DNA of 64,000 nucleotides. It comes from CAVRRZ01 sp963723745 (GTDB lineage Bacteria; Actinomycetota; Actinomycetes; Mycobacteriales; Geodermatophilaceae). Shown one piece after another: positions 33,368-41,396 of the stretch (position 1 is its first letter; each line of letters opens with the position of its first letter). The stretch lies in contig CAVRRZ010000001.1 in NCBI GenBank assembly GCA_963723745.1, forward strand, positions 248,001-312,000. Direction: 5' to 3'. The notes below the pieces were generated by a model. That model was not told the DNA's origin. It did not search any database and saw only the letters and a program-made list of their open reading frames with translations. Position numbers and translations under genes: made by a program.

Positions 33368-33832
33368 CTAGATCCGCAGGAGACAGAGAGCGGAGAGGTC
33401 GGGTGGCCGAGGGAGCCTGGACCACCCCGTGAACAAGCTGAGATGCGAGGCGACCCCGCGAGGAACCGGAGCCGCCACCCTCCCGGAAAGGCTTGCGGCG
33501 GCGAGCAGGACCAGCCCGGCGTACAGGATCGCCAGACACAGGGACCAGACGTGCGCCGCGACGCCGTGGCTCGGGCCCGGCTGGCCGGCCATGGCCGTCG
33601 CCCCGAGCGACGGGTCGGCCTGCTGCAGTTGATCGTCCGCGGCCATCGATCCGGAGAGCGACCCAGCGTCGAGGGGATCCTCGGTGCCGTGCTGAGCGAC
33701 CGCCACCTCGGCGTGCCGGAGGCCTGCATCCGCGGCGACGTACTGGGCTCCGTGCATGGAGAAGATGGCGGCCAGCAGCAACAAGATCCACAATCGTCGC
33801 GTCGGCAAAGCCACCCCCTCTCGAGACTTCAC
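33368..33832 (-). CDS. DUF6153-like small membrane protein
   Basis: 154 residues. There is an N-terminal membrane segment (RRLWILLLLAAIFSMHGAQY), an Ala/Asp-rich exported loop with two His, and a second membrane segment (WSLCLAILYAGLVLLAAAS). This layout, with a conserved HG after the first helix, matches the DUF6153 proteins found in actinomycete copper clusters. The start is uncertain: GTG at 33832 abuts the palindrome at 33834, and GTG at 33814 is possible. Confidence 0.6.
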   Translation of the reverse strand: MKSREGVALPTRRLWILLLLAAIFSMHGAQYVAADAGLRHAEVAVAQHGTEDPLDAGSLSGSMAADDQLQQADPSLGATAMAGQPGPSHGVAAHVWSLCLAILYAGLVLLAAASLSGRVAAPVPRGVASHLSLFTGWSRLPRPPDLSALCLLRI

Positions 33833-33833
33833 G

Positions 33834-33852
33834 GTACTACGCCGGGTAGTAC
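33834..33852. promoter_or_regulatory. BlaI/CopY-type operator
   Basis: GTACTAC-GCCGG-GTAGTAC, a perfect 7-5-7 inverted repeat. It lies between the DUF6153-like gene and the divergent BlaI/CopY-type regulator gene. A related repeat is at 46578-46596. Confidence 0.7.
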
Positions 33853-34070
33853 GAATCCCCGCTCAGTGGGAGCATCGGCGGCAGCGCCCTCTGACGTCGG
33901 GGGCCCGACTCGAGCGGTCGCCGGCTCACTCCTAGGGAGTCACTCGACGTGTGAGCGACCGTCGCTGCCGTAGGCTCCCGCAGCCAGCGGCGAGCGACGT
34001 GGGCAGGCGACGCCGCCCCACGTGGAGCACGGAGAACGGGGTCGGGATCCGGGAGACGAAAGGAGCGGTG

Positions 34071-34433
34071 ATGCCACATCTCGGCAAGCTCGAGTCCACC
34101 GTGATGGACATCCTGTGGTCCTCCGCCGGCTCGCTGACCGTGCGCGACGTGCTCGAGAAGATGCCTGCGCAGCGCAACCTCGCGTACACGACCGTCATGA
34201 CGGTGCTCAGCAATCTCCACCGCAAGGCGATGGTCGATCGAGAGCCCGCCGGCAAGGCCTACAGCTACCGCCCGGCGCTGACTCGCCAGGGAGCGGCGGC
34301 CGCGGCCCTCCGCGAGATCCTCGACGCGTCGGGCGACCCTCGGTCTGTGCTGCTGCACTTCGCCGAGACCGCCACTGAAGAGGAGTCCACGGTCCTGCGT
34401 GATGCCCTCGCCCGGCGCCCCCCGAAGCCATGA
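34071..34433 (+). CDS. BlaI/MecI/CopY-family repressor
   Basis: 120 residues with a strong start (AAAGGAGCGGTG-ATG). Winged-helix motifs: LGKLESTVMDILW, SLTVRDVLEKM and YTTVMTVLSNLHRKAMVDRE, then KAYSYRPALTRQ as the wing. The C-terminal helix mediates dimers. It overlaps the following M56 peptidase gene (ATGA), exactly as blaI-blaR pairs do. Likely operators are the GTACTA-type palindromes at 33834 and 46578. The signal could be copper or envelope stress; no CopY CxC metal site is seen, which favours cleavage by the M56 partner. Confidence 0.9.
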   Translation: MPHLGKLESTVMDILWSSAGSLTVRDVLEKMPAQRNLAYTTVMTVLSNLHRKAMVDREPAGKAYSYRPALTRQGAAAAALREILDASGDPRSVLLHFAETATEEESTVLRDALARRPPKP

Positions 34434-35368
34434 CCGGAACCATGGCCCTTCTCCTCGGCAGCGCGGTCGTGGGGCTGTACGGGCACCGGCCCCTGCTATG
34501 GCTCGCTGACCGGCGGCTCGACCCCACGATCCTGCTGACCGGATGGCTCCTGTCCACGGTGGGGCTGATCGTGTCCACGGTCGCGACCATCAGCCTGTTC
34601 GCCCTGCCCGCCGACGAACACCCGGCATCAGGGATCTTTCGTCTGGCGGGCGGATGCTGGACGGCCCTCTCCTCAGGTTCGCTCCCGGGCTGGCGGGAAG
34701 GCCTCGCCGCCCTCGGCGTCATCGGCGCGGCGACGATCCTCCTGCGGATCGGCTGGGCGGTCAGCGTCCGTCGCCGGCGTCGCCGGAAGACGGCTCCGCA
34801 CGTGGAACAGCTCCGCCTGCTGGCTGCCGGCGCGCCGTCGGGCGACCCGCTGTGGGTGCGCGACGACCGGCCACTTGCCATGTCGATCGGCGGGCGTCCC
34901 GGCGTCATCGTCATGAGCGACTCCCTGCGCCACCACCTGACGCCCGGGGCACTGGCGGCCACGCTGGAACACGAGCGTGCACATCTGCGCGGACGACACC
35001 ACCTGCTCGTCGCGATCGTGGAGACCCTCGCTGCCGCAGTTCCGATCAGCCCGTTGCTCCGCGCCGCACCGGCCGCCCTGGAAGACCTCGTCGAACTCGC
35101 CGCCGACGCTCAGGCCGCGCGCCGCTGCGGGCCGGCCGCGGTTCAGGAGGCACTGTCTCGCCTCACCGGACAACCGACGCCCGCAGTCGGGCTGCCGATG
35201 GCCGGCCGTCTCACCCAGGCCAGGCTGAGGCGGTTGACGACCGGGAGCGTCGGCGCCACGCGCGCGATGCGTCTTGCCGGGTGCACAGCCGTCGCGGTCG
35301 CCGCGCTGTCGCTCCCTGCCGCCGCAGGGTGGCTGGCGCTCAACGTCGTCGGCTGCGTGGTCGCCTGA
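34430..35368 (+). CDS. M56-family membrane metallopeptidase (BlaR1-like)
   Basis: 312 residues with membrane segments near the N-terminus (ILLTGWLLSTVGLIVSTVAT), around residues 90-110, and at the C-terminus. The zinc-peptidase motif HERAH (ATLEHERAHLRGRHH) is intact with a downstream Glu helix (LEDLVELAADAQAARR). M56 peptidases cleave or activate release of the partner BlaI-type repressor. No penicillin-binding sensor domain follows, so the inducer is not a beta-lactam in the usual way. Confidence 0.85.
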   Translation: MTGTMALLLGSAVVGLYGHRPLLWLADRRLDPTILLTGWLLSTVGLIVSTVATISLFALPADEHPASGIFRLAGGCWTALSSGSLPGWREGLAALGVIGAATILLRIGWAVSVRRRRRRKTAPHVEQLRLLAAGAPSGDPLWVRDDRPLAMSIGGRPGVIVMSDSLRHHLTPGALAATLEHERAHLRGRHHLLVAIVETLAAAVPISPLLRAAPAALEDLVELAADAQAARRCGPAAVQEALSRLTGQPTPAVGLPMAGRLTQARLRRLTTGSVGATRAMRLAGCTAVAVAALSLPAAAGWLALNVVGCVVA

Positions 35369-35509
35369 CCGGTGCGCTTCCTCCTAGGATGCGTAGTAGG
35401 TCCGTGCGACCGGCCCGCCGGAGTGATCGGCCCAACTCGTCCCCCAGTCACCTACACCGTCAGGGACAATGCGGAGGACACCCATGACGAGCACCTCGAC
35501 GTCCGCGCC

Positions 35510-36130
35510 GTGACGGTGTCCGCGCGTCCCCGGACCGACCTTCCGGCTCAGTGGCCCCCCAGACGCATCGCTGCCGCTGCGCTCGCGACCGTGGTTTTCG
35601 CACTCGCGGTCGGCGTGCCGACCGGGCTGGTTCCCACACCGCTCTACACCCGGATGACACCCGTTCTCTGGTGGAACTACGTGGTGTGGGCCGTGACCGC
35701 CGCGCTCGGCGGCCTGGTCGTCGCCACCTACGTCCGTCGGCCGCACGACCGGGCGCCCCGCAATGGTGCAGCGGCAGCCTCCGGCGGCGGGCTGCTCACC
35801 GCCTTCGCCGTCGGCTGCCCGGTCTGCAACAAGCTGGTGGTCGCGACATTGGGTGTCTCCGGCGCGATGACCCTCTGGGCCCCGTTGCAGCCGGTCCTGG
35901 CCGTCCTGTCGATCGTCGGGCTGGGATGGGCACTTCGACGACGACTGCAGAACGAGTACGCCTGTTCGGCGAGCTCCGACGGGCGTAAGCGCGCACCCAC
36001 GCCCGACGGCTCGGCGACCCACCCCGTCCCGCACCATGGATCCTCCGAGGTCTCGACGACGTGGTCGCTCGCGGCCACCCTCGCTCCGCCCTGCCCGACA
36101 GAGACGCCGCCGTCCTCGACTCGGTGCTGA
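35510..36130 (+). CDS. Membrane protein with CPxC motif
   Basis: 206 residues from a GTG at 35510. There are four or so membrane segments (AAALATVVFALAVGVPTGLV, NYVVWAVTAALGGLVVATYV and two around ~residues 120-160), with a CPVCNKLVV motif between the last two. A 9-codon frame (35484-35513, MTSTSTSAP) ends in an overlap with the GTG start, so translation may be coupled or the real start frameshifted. It lies between the M56 gene and the cytochrome-maturation remnants; the CPVC pair hints at a thiol or metal role. The family is not recognised. Confidence 0.6.
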   Translation: MTVSARPRTDLPAQWPPRRIAAAALATVVFALAVGVPTGLVPTPLYTRMTPVLWWNYVVWAVTAALGGLVVATYVRRPHDRAPRNGAAAASGGGLLTAFAVGCPVCNKLVVATLGVSGAMTLWAPLQPVLAVLSIVGLGWALRRRLQNEYACSASSDGRKRAPTPDGSATHPVPHHGSSEVSTTWSLAATLAPPCPTETPPSSTRC

Positions 36131-36134
36131 CGCC

Positions 36135-36161
36135 GACCTCCGAGCGAGGACGCCGGAGGTC
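36135..36161. terminator. Hairpin between convergent genes
   Basis: GACCTCCG pairs with CGGAGGTC across an 11-base loop, between the membrane protein stop (36130) and the ccdA remnant stop (36169). Confidence 0.6.
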
Positions 36162-36168
36162 CCACCGG

Positions 36169-36420
36169 TCAGATCATGGGCCAGCCCAGTCGGGCGTAGA
36201 AGGCGAGCATCCGGCTCATCAACACGGTCCAGCCGCCCGTCATCATGGCGGCACCCATCCCGACCAGCAGGATCCCCCGGCGACTCGATCCGCCGGGAGT
36301 GACGCCGTAGCCAGCCAAGCCGGCCGCCGCCGCCGGCCATTCCCTGGCCAAGCAGCAGGAACGGCAGTCCGAGTCCGAGCCAGTATGCGAGGAGCAGCAC
36401 GGCCCCGCGAGTTGGATCGT
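36169..36420 (-). pseudogene. Cytochrome c biogenesis CcdA-like C-terminal fragment
   Basis: Encodes GAVLLLAYWLGLGLPFLLLG and LGWLRRHSRRIES, then, after a frameshift in a G-run near 36290, GILLVGMGAAMMTGGWTVLM and ARLGWPMI. This is the last membrane pair of a CcdA/DsbD-type thiol transporter. The N-terminal two thirds are gone, replaced by the divergent ABC ATPase gene. Confidence 0.65.
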
Positions 36421-37153
36421 GCTGGAGCCTCGAGCGCCCCTCGTCTCCCGGAGTGGCGATCCGCCATCCGGCGGATCGTCGTCCGCCGCCGCCCATCTGG
36501 CCGGGCTGTCGGTCACGGTGCAGCGGACGCCGGTGCTCCGGGACCTGACGATGACCGTGACGCGCGGCGAAGCCGGGTCTGGTCGGGGCCAACGGCTCGG
36601 GAAAGAGCACCCTCCCGCGGATGCTGGCCACGCTGCTTCCGCCGCTCGGGGGTGCGGGCTGGGTCCTCGGCGCCCGGCTCGGTACGCGCGACGTCGAGGG
36701 AATCGTCCCGGCATCGCGCTGGTCGGCCACACCCCGGCGCTGTTCTCCCGGCTCACCCTCGGCGAGAACCTGGCCTTCTACTGCCGGCCCACCGGCCGCG
36801 GCGTCGATGCCGCCGAGGCTGCCCTCGCAACCGTGGGACACGGCCGCGCGACCGATCGCCCCGCGGACCGCTGCTGCCACGGGATGCTCCGCCGGGCAGA
36901 GCTGGCGAGGGTCCTGATCGCGTCGCCTCGCCTGCTCCTCCTGGACGAGGCCCATGCCGGCCTGGACCGCACGTCCGCCGGGCTCGTGGAGGTCGTCGTC
37001 GACGCGGTACGGGCACGTGGCGGTGGCACGGTCGTCGTATCGCACGAACCGGACCGGCTTGCCGGGACCGTGGACCGGATCTTCGAGATCGAGAATGGGG
37101 TGCTGCGGTCCATCGATCGGTCCACACCCGACGTGAATGAGGTACGCCGGTGA
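36419..37153 (+). pseudogene. ccmA: Haem-exporter-like ABC ATPase (CcmA-like), two frameshifts
   Basis: Frame one reads LAGLSVTVQRTPVLRDLTM; the Walker A region (GANGSGKST) is in another frame, between shifts near 36575 and 36705; then frame one resumes with IALVGHTPALFSRLTLGENL, an atypical signature and Walker B LLLLDEAHAGLD, and the H-loop VVSHEPDRL. The indels compensate, but Walker A is out of frame, so the protein as written would be inactive. Gene order before ccmB supports cytochrome c maturation. Confidence 0.75.
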
Positions 37154-37514
37154 TACCTGGACGAAGCGACGCGCCGGCTCCCCTGCAGCAGGCCCTCGAA
37201 CTCGCACGCACGGATCCGCGGCTGGAGGCGCGTGCCGGCGAGGCGCTGGTGACTGCGCCCTTCGGGGTGGTCGTGCTGCTGCTGGTGCCCCTGGCCGTCG
37301 GCACCGACGTGCCGATGTGCGTTCGGTCGGGTCCGGCATGTACTGGGTCGTCGTCCTGCTCTTCGGCGTGCTGATCACGCTCCGGCAGAGCGCCGTGGAT
37401 GCGCCGCCGCAGGTCGAGCTGCTCCGGCTCACCGGGATCCATCCGGCCGTCCCACTGGGCTCGGTTGCGCCGGCACGGGCCAGGACGCTGCCCCGCGGGA
37501 CCTGTCCGCCGTAA
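37150..37514 (+). pseudogene. ccmB: Haem exporter CcmB-like N-terminal fragment
   Basis: Starts overlapping the ccmA-like stop. LELARTDPRLEARAGEALV and FGVVVLLLVPLAVGTDVP are CcmB-type; the frame then shifts near 37330 to GSGMYWVVVLLFGVLITLRQ and VDAPPQVELLRLTGIHPAV. It ends after about 110 codons, half the usual length of ~220. Confidence 0.65.
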
Positions 37515-37525
37515 CCAACGAGGAG

Positions 37526-37933
37526 ATGGGAGACGTCGTCGCGCAGAATCCCGACGTGCTCGACATGCGCCTGGCCCTGGCTCATCGCTACCTCGACGAG
37601 GCCGACTACCTCGCCGCCGCCCGCCACTACCTGGTCGCGTTGGAACGGGAACCCAGCAATGTCGAGGCGCAGTCGCACTACGGGTGGCTGCTGATGCAGG
37701 CCGGGGAGCCGGATCAGGCCATGGAGTACGTCGACCGGGCACTCGCGCAGGACCCGCGGGAGGTGGAGGCCCTCTGGTTCAAGGCCAACATCGCGCTCTA
37801 CGGCCTGTCCGATCCCGCCGGTGCGCTCGCCGTGCTCGAACAGGTGCAACGACGGACCGACATCGAGCCGGGGACCCGGAGCCAGGTGGAGGCCCTGATC
37901 GCCGAGGCCCGCGCCCAGGGCGGCAGCGGATGA
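37526..37933 (+). CDS. TPR protein, cytochrome c maturation (CcmI/NrfG-like)
   Basis: 135 residues. Two to three tetratricopeptide repeats are seen: RLALAHRYLDEADYLAAARH, SHYGWLLMQAGEPDQAMEYV and LWFKANIALYGLSDPAGALA. Homologues have a longer N-terminus, and codons before the ATG (DLSAVTNEE) look like coding sequence, so this is probably the C-terminal part of a larger TPR protein with a new start (GAGGAG immediately before the ATG). It overlaps the thioredoxin gene by ATGA. Confidence 0.7.
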   Translation: MGDVVAQNPDVLDMRLALAHRYLDEADYLAAARHYLVALEREPSNVEAQSHYGWLLMQAGEPDQAMEYVDRALAQDPREVEALWFKANIALYGLSDPAGALAVLEQVQRRTDIEPGTRSQVEALIAEARAQGGSG

Positions 37934-38467
37934 CCGCTCCCCCGCTTCTCCACCGCCGAGGTTCCTGGCGGACGGTTCGGATCGTGGCACTGGCCGTCGT
38001 GGCCCTGGTGATCGGTGTGGCGGCCGTACTGGGCAGCCGCATCCAGCAGGACCCCGACCTTGGTGGACAGCCCGCTGATCGGCCGGGACGCCCCGGATCT
38101 CACCCTCCCCGACCTCGAGGGGTCGGGCGCCGTGTCCCTGTCCGAGCTGCGCGGGCAGATCGTCGTCGTCAACTTCTGGGCCTCCTAGTGCGTGCCCTGC
38201 CGCAACGAGCACCCGGTCCTCGTTGCCGCCAACGACGCCTACCGAGACGCGGGGGTCACCTTCGTCGGAGTCGACTTCCAGGACCAGCGGGAATCCGCCG
38301 TGGCGTTCCTCGACGAGCTGGGCCGTGGTGAGGGATATCGGTACCTCACGGACCCCGGCTCTCGGGCGGCCGTCGAGTTCGGCGTCTACGGCGTGCCGGA
38401 AACGTTCTTCATCGACCGCACCGGAACGATCGTCGCCAAGATCACCGGCGAGTCGGACAGCCGGTGA
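37930..38467 (+). pseudogene. TlpA/CcmG-type thioredoxin, frameshift and nonsense codon
   Basis: A membrane anchor (IVALAVVALVIGVAAVLG) in frame one; a shift near 38058; then LIGRDAPDLTLPDLEGSG, VVVNFWAS-stop-CVPCRNEH and PETFFIDRTGTIVAKITGES in frame two. The active-site Trp codon TGG before CVPC is TAG, and another stop follows at 38465 before LAEVLDAILAG. Two kinds of lesion argue for genuine decay rather than a sequencing slip. Confidence 0.85.
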
Positions 38468-38573
38468 CTGGCCGAGGTGCTGGATGCGATTCTCGCCGGC
38501 CGGGAGCCCCGCTCGCGGACAGGGGGCACCGTTCAACCGGGCCCCGGGCAGGACCCGATCAGCTGAGCGCCGA

Positions 38574-39743
38574 TCAGCGGGCGAGCAGTGCGGGTTGGCT
38601 CATCTCGATCTCGGCCGGCGCGTGGACGGGCGTAGGCGTCCGGGACAACCCCACGGCCAGCCCGAAGATGATCGCGAACACGAGGAGCTCGACCGCCGCA
38701 ATGCGCCGGAAGGCGCCCGCCTGCCCGGAGGCGAGCGCCGGCAGCGTCCGGCGGCGGTGCCACCACCCGACGGCGACGAGGGCTGCGAAGGCGACGACCT
38801 TGAGGAGAGCCACCCGCCCGTAGGTCGTCTGCACCCACTGGCCCGGATCGGTCAGGTCCGCCGCGGCGGTCAGCAGGCCGCTGGCGCCGACGACCAGGAC
38901 CAGGGCCGGCGCTGCGCGGCTGTAGCGGCGCACCGCGGTGACGAGGTCGCCGCCGGACAGCCGGGTCATCAGCAGGGCTGCGAGGGTTCCGGACCACACC
39001 AGGGCTGCGAGGACGTGGAGCACCATGCCGGTCGCCGCGATCACGACCGGTACGCCCGTCCCCTCGGCCTCCGCGTACTCGGCGACAGCGGGCGGAACGA
39101 CGGCCGACAGGGCGAGAGCGAGGAGCACACGCGCCCCGGCGGTGGTCAGCACCATGCGGCTGCCGACGGCCACGGCCGCGGCCAGGGCGGCGGTGGCGGC
39201 CTGGGATCCACCGAGCGGGGTGTCCCGGACGAAGGCCACCAGCGCCGGGAACGAGACCTGGGAGAGGTCGGTGTTGAGGAACTCCACCAGGAGACCCGGC
39301 AGCAGGAGAACCGCCGATGCCGACCACGCCATCGTCGGCCAGGTCGCCCGGCGCAGCCAGCGGTAACCCGCCGGGGCGAGGAACCCTCGCTCGGTCAGCA
39401 GGACGGCCGCGGCCACCAGGCAGCCCACCGTCGCCGCGGCGGCCAGGTCGCCGGCCAGCCGAGCGGCTGGCAGCAGCCAGGGCACCCAGCCGTCCAGGGC
39501 CGCGAGTCCGCTGCCCGGAACCCGCGCGACCGACCCGACGGCGACCACCACGGCGACGCACACCGAGCCAGCGAGCAGTACCACGACCCAGGGGAGCGAC
39601 CCGTGCCGCTGCGCCTTCGTGGCCGCTTCCCGCGTTCCGCTCGGCACCATGCCGGCATCGTCGACGGGGGCGCGTTCGGACGGCGCGACCGGGATACCTC
39701 CGCGGACCGCATCGGCATGCCGCGCGTCCGCCGATTCGCTCAC
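38574..39743 (-). CDS. copD: Copper resistance D-domain membrane protein
   Basis: 389 residues from a GTG overlapping the previous stop (TGTGA). About nine membrane segments. The C-terminal CopD domain contains MVLHVLAALVWSGTLAALLM, RRYSRAAPALVLVVGASGLL, GQWVQTTYGRVALLKVVAFA and ALVAVGWWHRRRTLPAL, the family's conserved HxxxxxxWxG and YGR-LLK patterns. CopD/PcoD proteins move copper across the inner membrane. It is paired with a propeller gene upstream in one operon. Confidence 0.9.
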   Translation of the reverse strand: MSESADARHADAVRGGIPVAPSERAPVDDAGMVPSGTREAATKAQRHGSLPWVVVLLAGSVCVAVVVAVGSVARVPGSGLAALDGWVPWLLPAARLAGDLAAAATVGCLVAAAVLLTERGFLAPAGYRWLRRATWPTMAWSASAVLLLPGLLVEFLNTDLSQVSFPALVAFVRDTPLGGSQAATAALAAAVAVGSRMVLTTAGARVLLALALSAVVPPAVAEYAEAEGTGVPVVIAATGMVLHVLAALVWSGTLAALLMTRLSGGDLVTAVRRYSRAAPALVLVVGASGLLTAAADLTDPGQWVQTTYGRVALLKVVAFAALVAVGWWHRRRTLPALASGQAGAFRRIAAVELLVFAIIFGLAVGLSRTPTPVHAPAEIEMSQPALLAR

Positions 39744-40702
39744 AGGCGGTTCCAGGTCCGGCCTCCGTCCGTGCTGGCCGACGTCACGGCGACCTCGCCG
39801 TCCAGAGCAGCGGTGTACATCGTCGTCCCGTCCCCGGAGAAGGTCACCGCCGTGGTGCCCGCCGGCACGAGCAGCGGTTCCCACGACTGCCCGCCGTCCG
39901 TGCTCAGCGCGCTCTCGGACATCCCGACGACGACGATCCGGTCGATGTCCGTGGGGTCCCAGGCCGCGGCCATCGCGCCCTCCGGCCCACCGAGTGGGAT
40001 CCAGCTGCGACCGCCGTCGGAGCTGGCGAGCAGACCGCTGGACATGTCCGGGGCCAGCAGGCGCTGCGGATCAGCCGGGTCGACGAGGATCGTGCCCATG
40101 AAGCTGCGGCCCGCCTCGGCGTCGCGGGTCTGCCAGGTGACGCCGCCGTCCTCGCTGGCCAGGAAGCCGGCCTGCGGCGAGCCGAGGTAGACCGTGTCGC
40201 CGACAGATCCCAGGGCGTGCGCGTCCGGAACGGCGCTGGCGCCTGTGACCTGGGTGAACGACGTGCCACCGTCGGTGGACCGGAACAGTCCTGGATGGCC
40301 GCCCGCCACCAGGGCGTCGGTGGTCTGCGCCCAGCCCATGGCGTCGGCGTTCTCGAGCGAGGAGATCTGCTGCCACTGCCGGCCGCCGTCGCGGGACACG
40401 GCCACGGCGGCGTGACCGCCGACGTAGAGCGCATCGCCGATCGCGGTCAGGGTGTGCAGGTCGCCGCCCACGACAGGTGCGGCCGCCGCCTGCCCCGGGT
40501 CGTCGTCCCCGCGGACTGCGAAGAACGTCACCGCTGCGGCGACCGCCAGGGCGGCGGCCGCGGCCACCGCCCAGCGCAGCTGCGCGCGACGCCGGGCGGC
40601 GCGCCGGGCCGCGGCGGCCCGCTCTTCGGCGGCCGCCCGCTGGCGTTCGACGCGGGATGGGCGACCGCCTGTCGTCCGGCGGGGGCGAGCAGTCGTGGGC
40701 AT
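39740..40702 (-). CDS. Membrane-anchored BNR/YVTN-like beta-propeller
   Basis: 320 residues from the ATG at 40702 (AGAGGAACC upstream). A basic Arg/Ala N-terminus precedes one membrane segment (RWAVAAAAALAVAAAVTFFA). Six or so propeller blades follow with Asp-box motifs: AVSRDGGRQWQQIS, FRSTDGGTSFTQVT, LASEDGGVTWQTRD, LASSDGGRSWIPLG and ALSTDGGQSWEPLL. Same family as 31591-32463. It is probably an extracytoplasmic partner of CopD; the function is not established. Confidence 0.8.
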   Translation of the reverse strand: MPTTARPRRTTGGRPSRVERQRAAAEERAAAARRAARRRAQLRWAVAAAAALAVAAAVTFFAVRGDDDPGQAAAAPVVGGDLHTLTAIGDALYVGGHAAVAVSRDGGRQWQQISSLENADAMGWAQTTDALVAGGHPGLFRSTDGGTSFTQVTGASAVPDAHALGSVGDTVYLGSPQAGFLASEDGGVTWQTRDAEAGRSFMGTILVDPADPQRLLAPDMSSGLLASSDGGRSWIPLGGPEGAMAAAWDPTDIDRIVVVGMSESALSTDGGQSWEPLLVPAGTTAVTFSGDGTTMYTAALDGEVAVTSASTDGGRTWNRL

Positions 40703-40755
40703 GGGGTGGTTCCTCTCGAATGGGGTGGGTGTCACGATCGATCGCTCGGGATCGA

Positions 40756-41370
40756 TCAGGGTCTGCGGGCGGTCAGACGCAGCACCAGGCCCGCCCGGGA
40801 GCGACTCAGCTCCTCGATCACCAGGCCGGCCCGCCCCACGGCGTCCTCCGGCTCGCGGAGGAGATGATCGGCGGCCAGGCGCAGGAAGAGAGGTTCGAGC
40901 AGCCGCTGCCCCGCACGCACCACCCACGACGGACTGGCCACGTGGTCGAGCAGCACCAGTCGACCGCCCGGGCGCAGCACGCGCGCCATCTCGGCCACCG
41001 CGGTCACGTCGTCCGGAATGCTGCACAGGGTCAGGGTCGCCAGCACGGTGTCGAACGTGGCGTCGGCGAACGGCAACCGCTGCGCATCCCCGACACGCAG
41101 GTCGGCTGTCCGGCCGAGGCGCCGGGCGCGTTCCTGGGCGTGCGCCAGCATGGCGGGGCTGAGCTCGATCCCGGTGAGCGCGATCTCCTCGGGGAAGCAG
41201 GGCAGGTTGCGGCCGGTGCCGGCGCCGACCTCGAGGACGTCGCCGTGCACCTGCCGGCAGGCCCACTCCCGCCCTCCGGCGAACAGCAGCCGCTCGGCGA
41301 CGGCGATGACGCGGTCGTAGTACGGCGCCTGCTTCTCGTAGACGTCACGCACCCGCGCGGTCTCGTCCAT
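40756..41370 (-). CDS. Class I SAM-dependent methyltransferase (UbiE-like)
   Basis: 204 residues. YEKQAPYYDRVIAVAERLLF, motif I VLEVGAGTGRNLPCFP, TGIELSPAMLAHA, DTVLATLTLCSIPDD and MARVLRPGGRLVLLDHVASP follow the small UbiE/COQ5-like and phosphatidylethanolamine-methyltransferase-like family. It lies in the copper operon between the propeller and histidine kinase genes. The substrate is unknown. It is clearly related to the product of 1388-2035. Confidence 0.85.
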   Translation of the reverse strand: MDETARVRDVYEKQAPYYDRVIAVAERLLFAGGREWACRQVHGDVLEVGAGTGRNLPCFPEEIALTGIELSPAMLAHAQERARRLGRTADLRVGDAQRLPFADATFDTVLATLTLCSIPDDVTAVAEMARVLRPGGRLVLLDHVASPSWVVRAGQRLLEPLFLRLAADHLLREPEDAVGRAGLVIEELSRSRAGLVLRLTARRP

Positions 41371-41396
41371 CGACCCTGCTCCCCCCTGCGACGGCA

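Noticed and set aside
35384..38536. A 1050-codon minus-strand frame
   Set aside because: Low-complexity Arg/Gly/Pro translation antiparallel to the cytochrome-maturation remnants; typical high-GC shadow.
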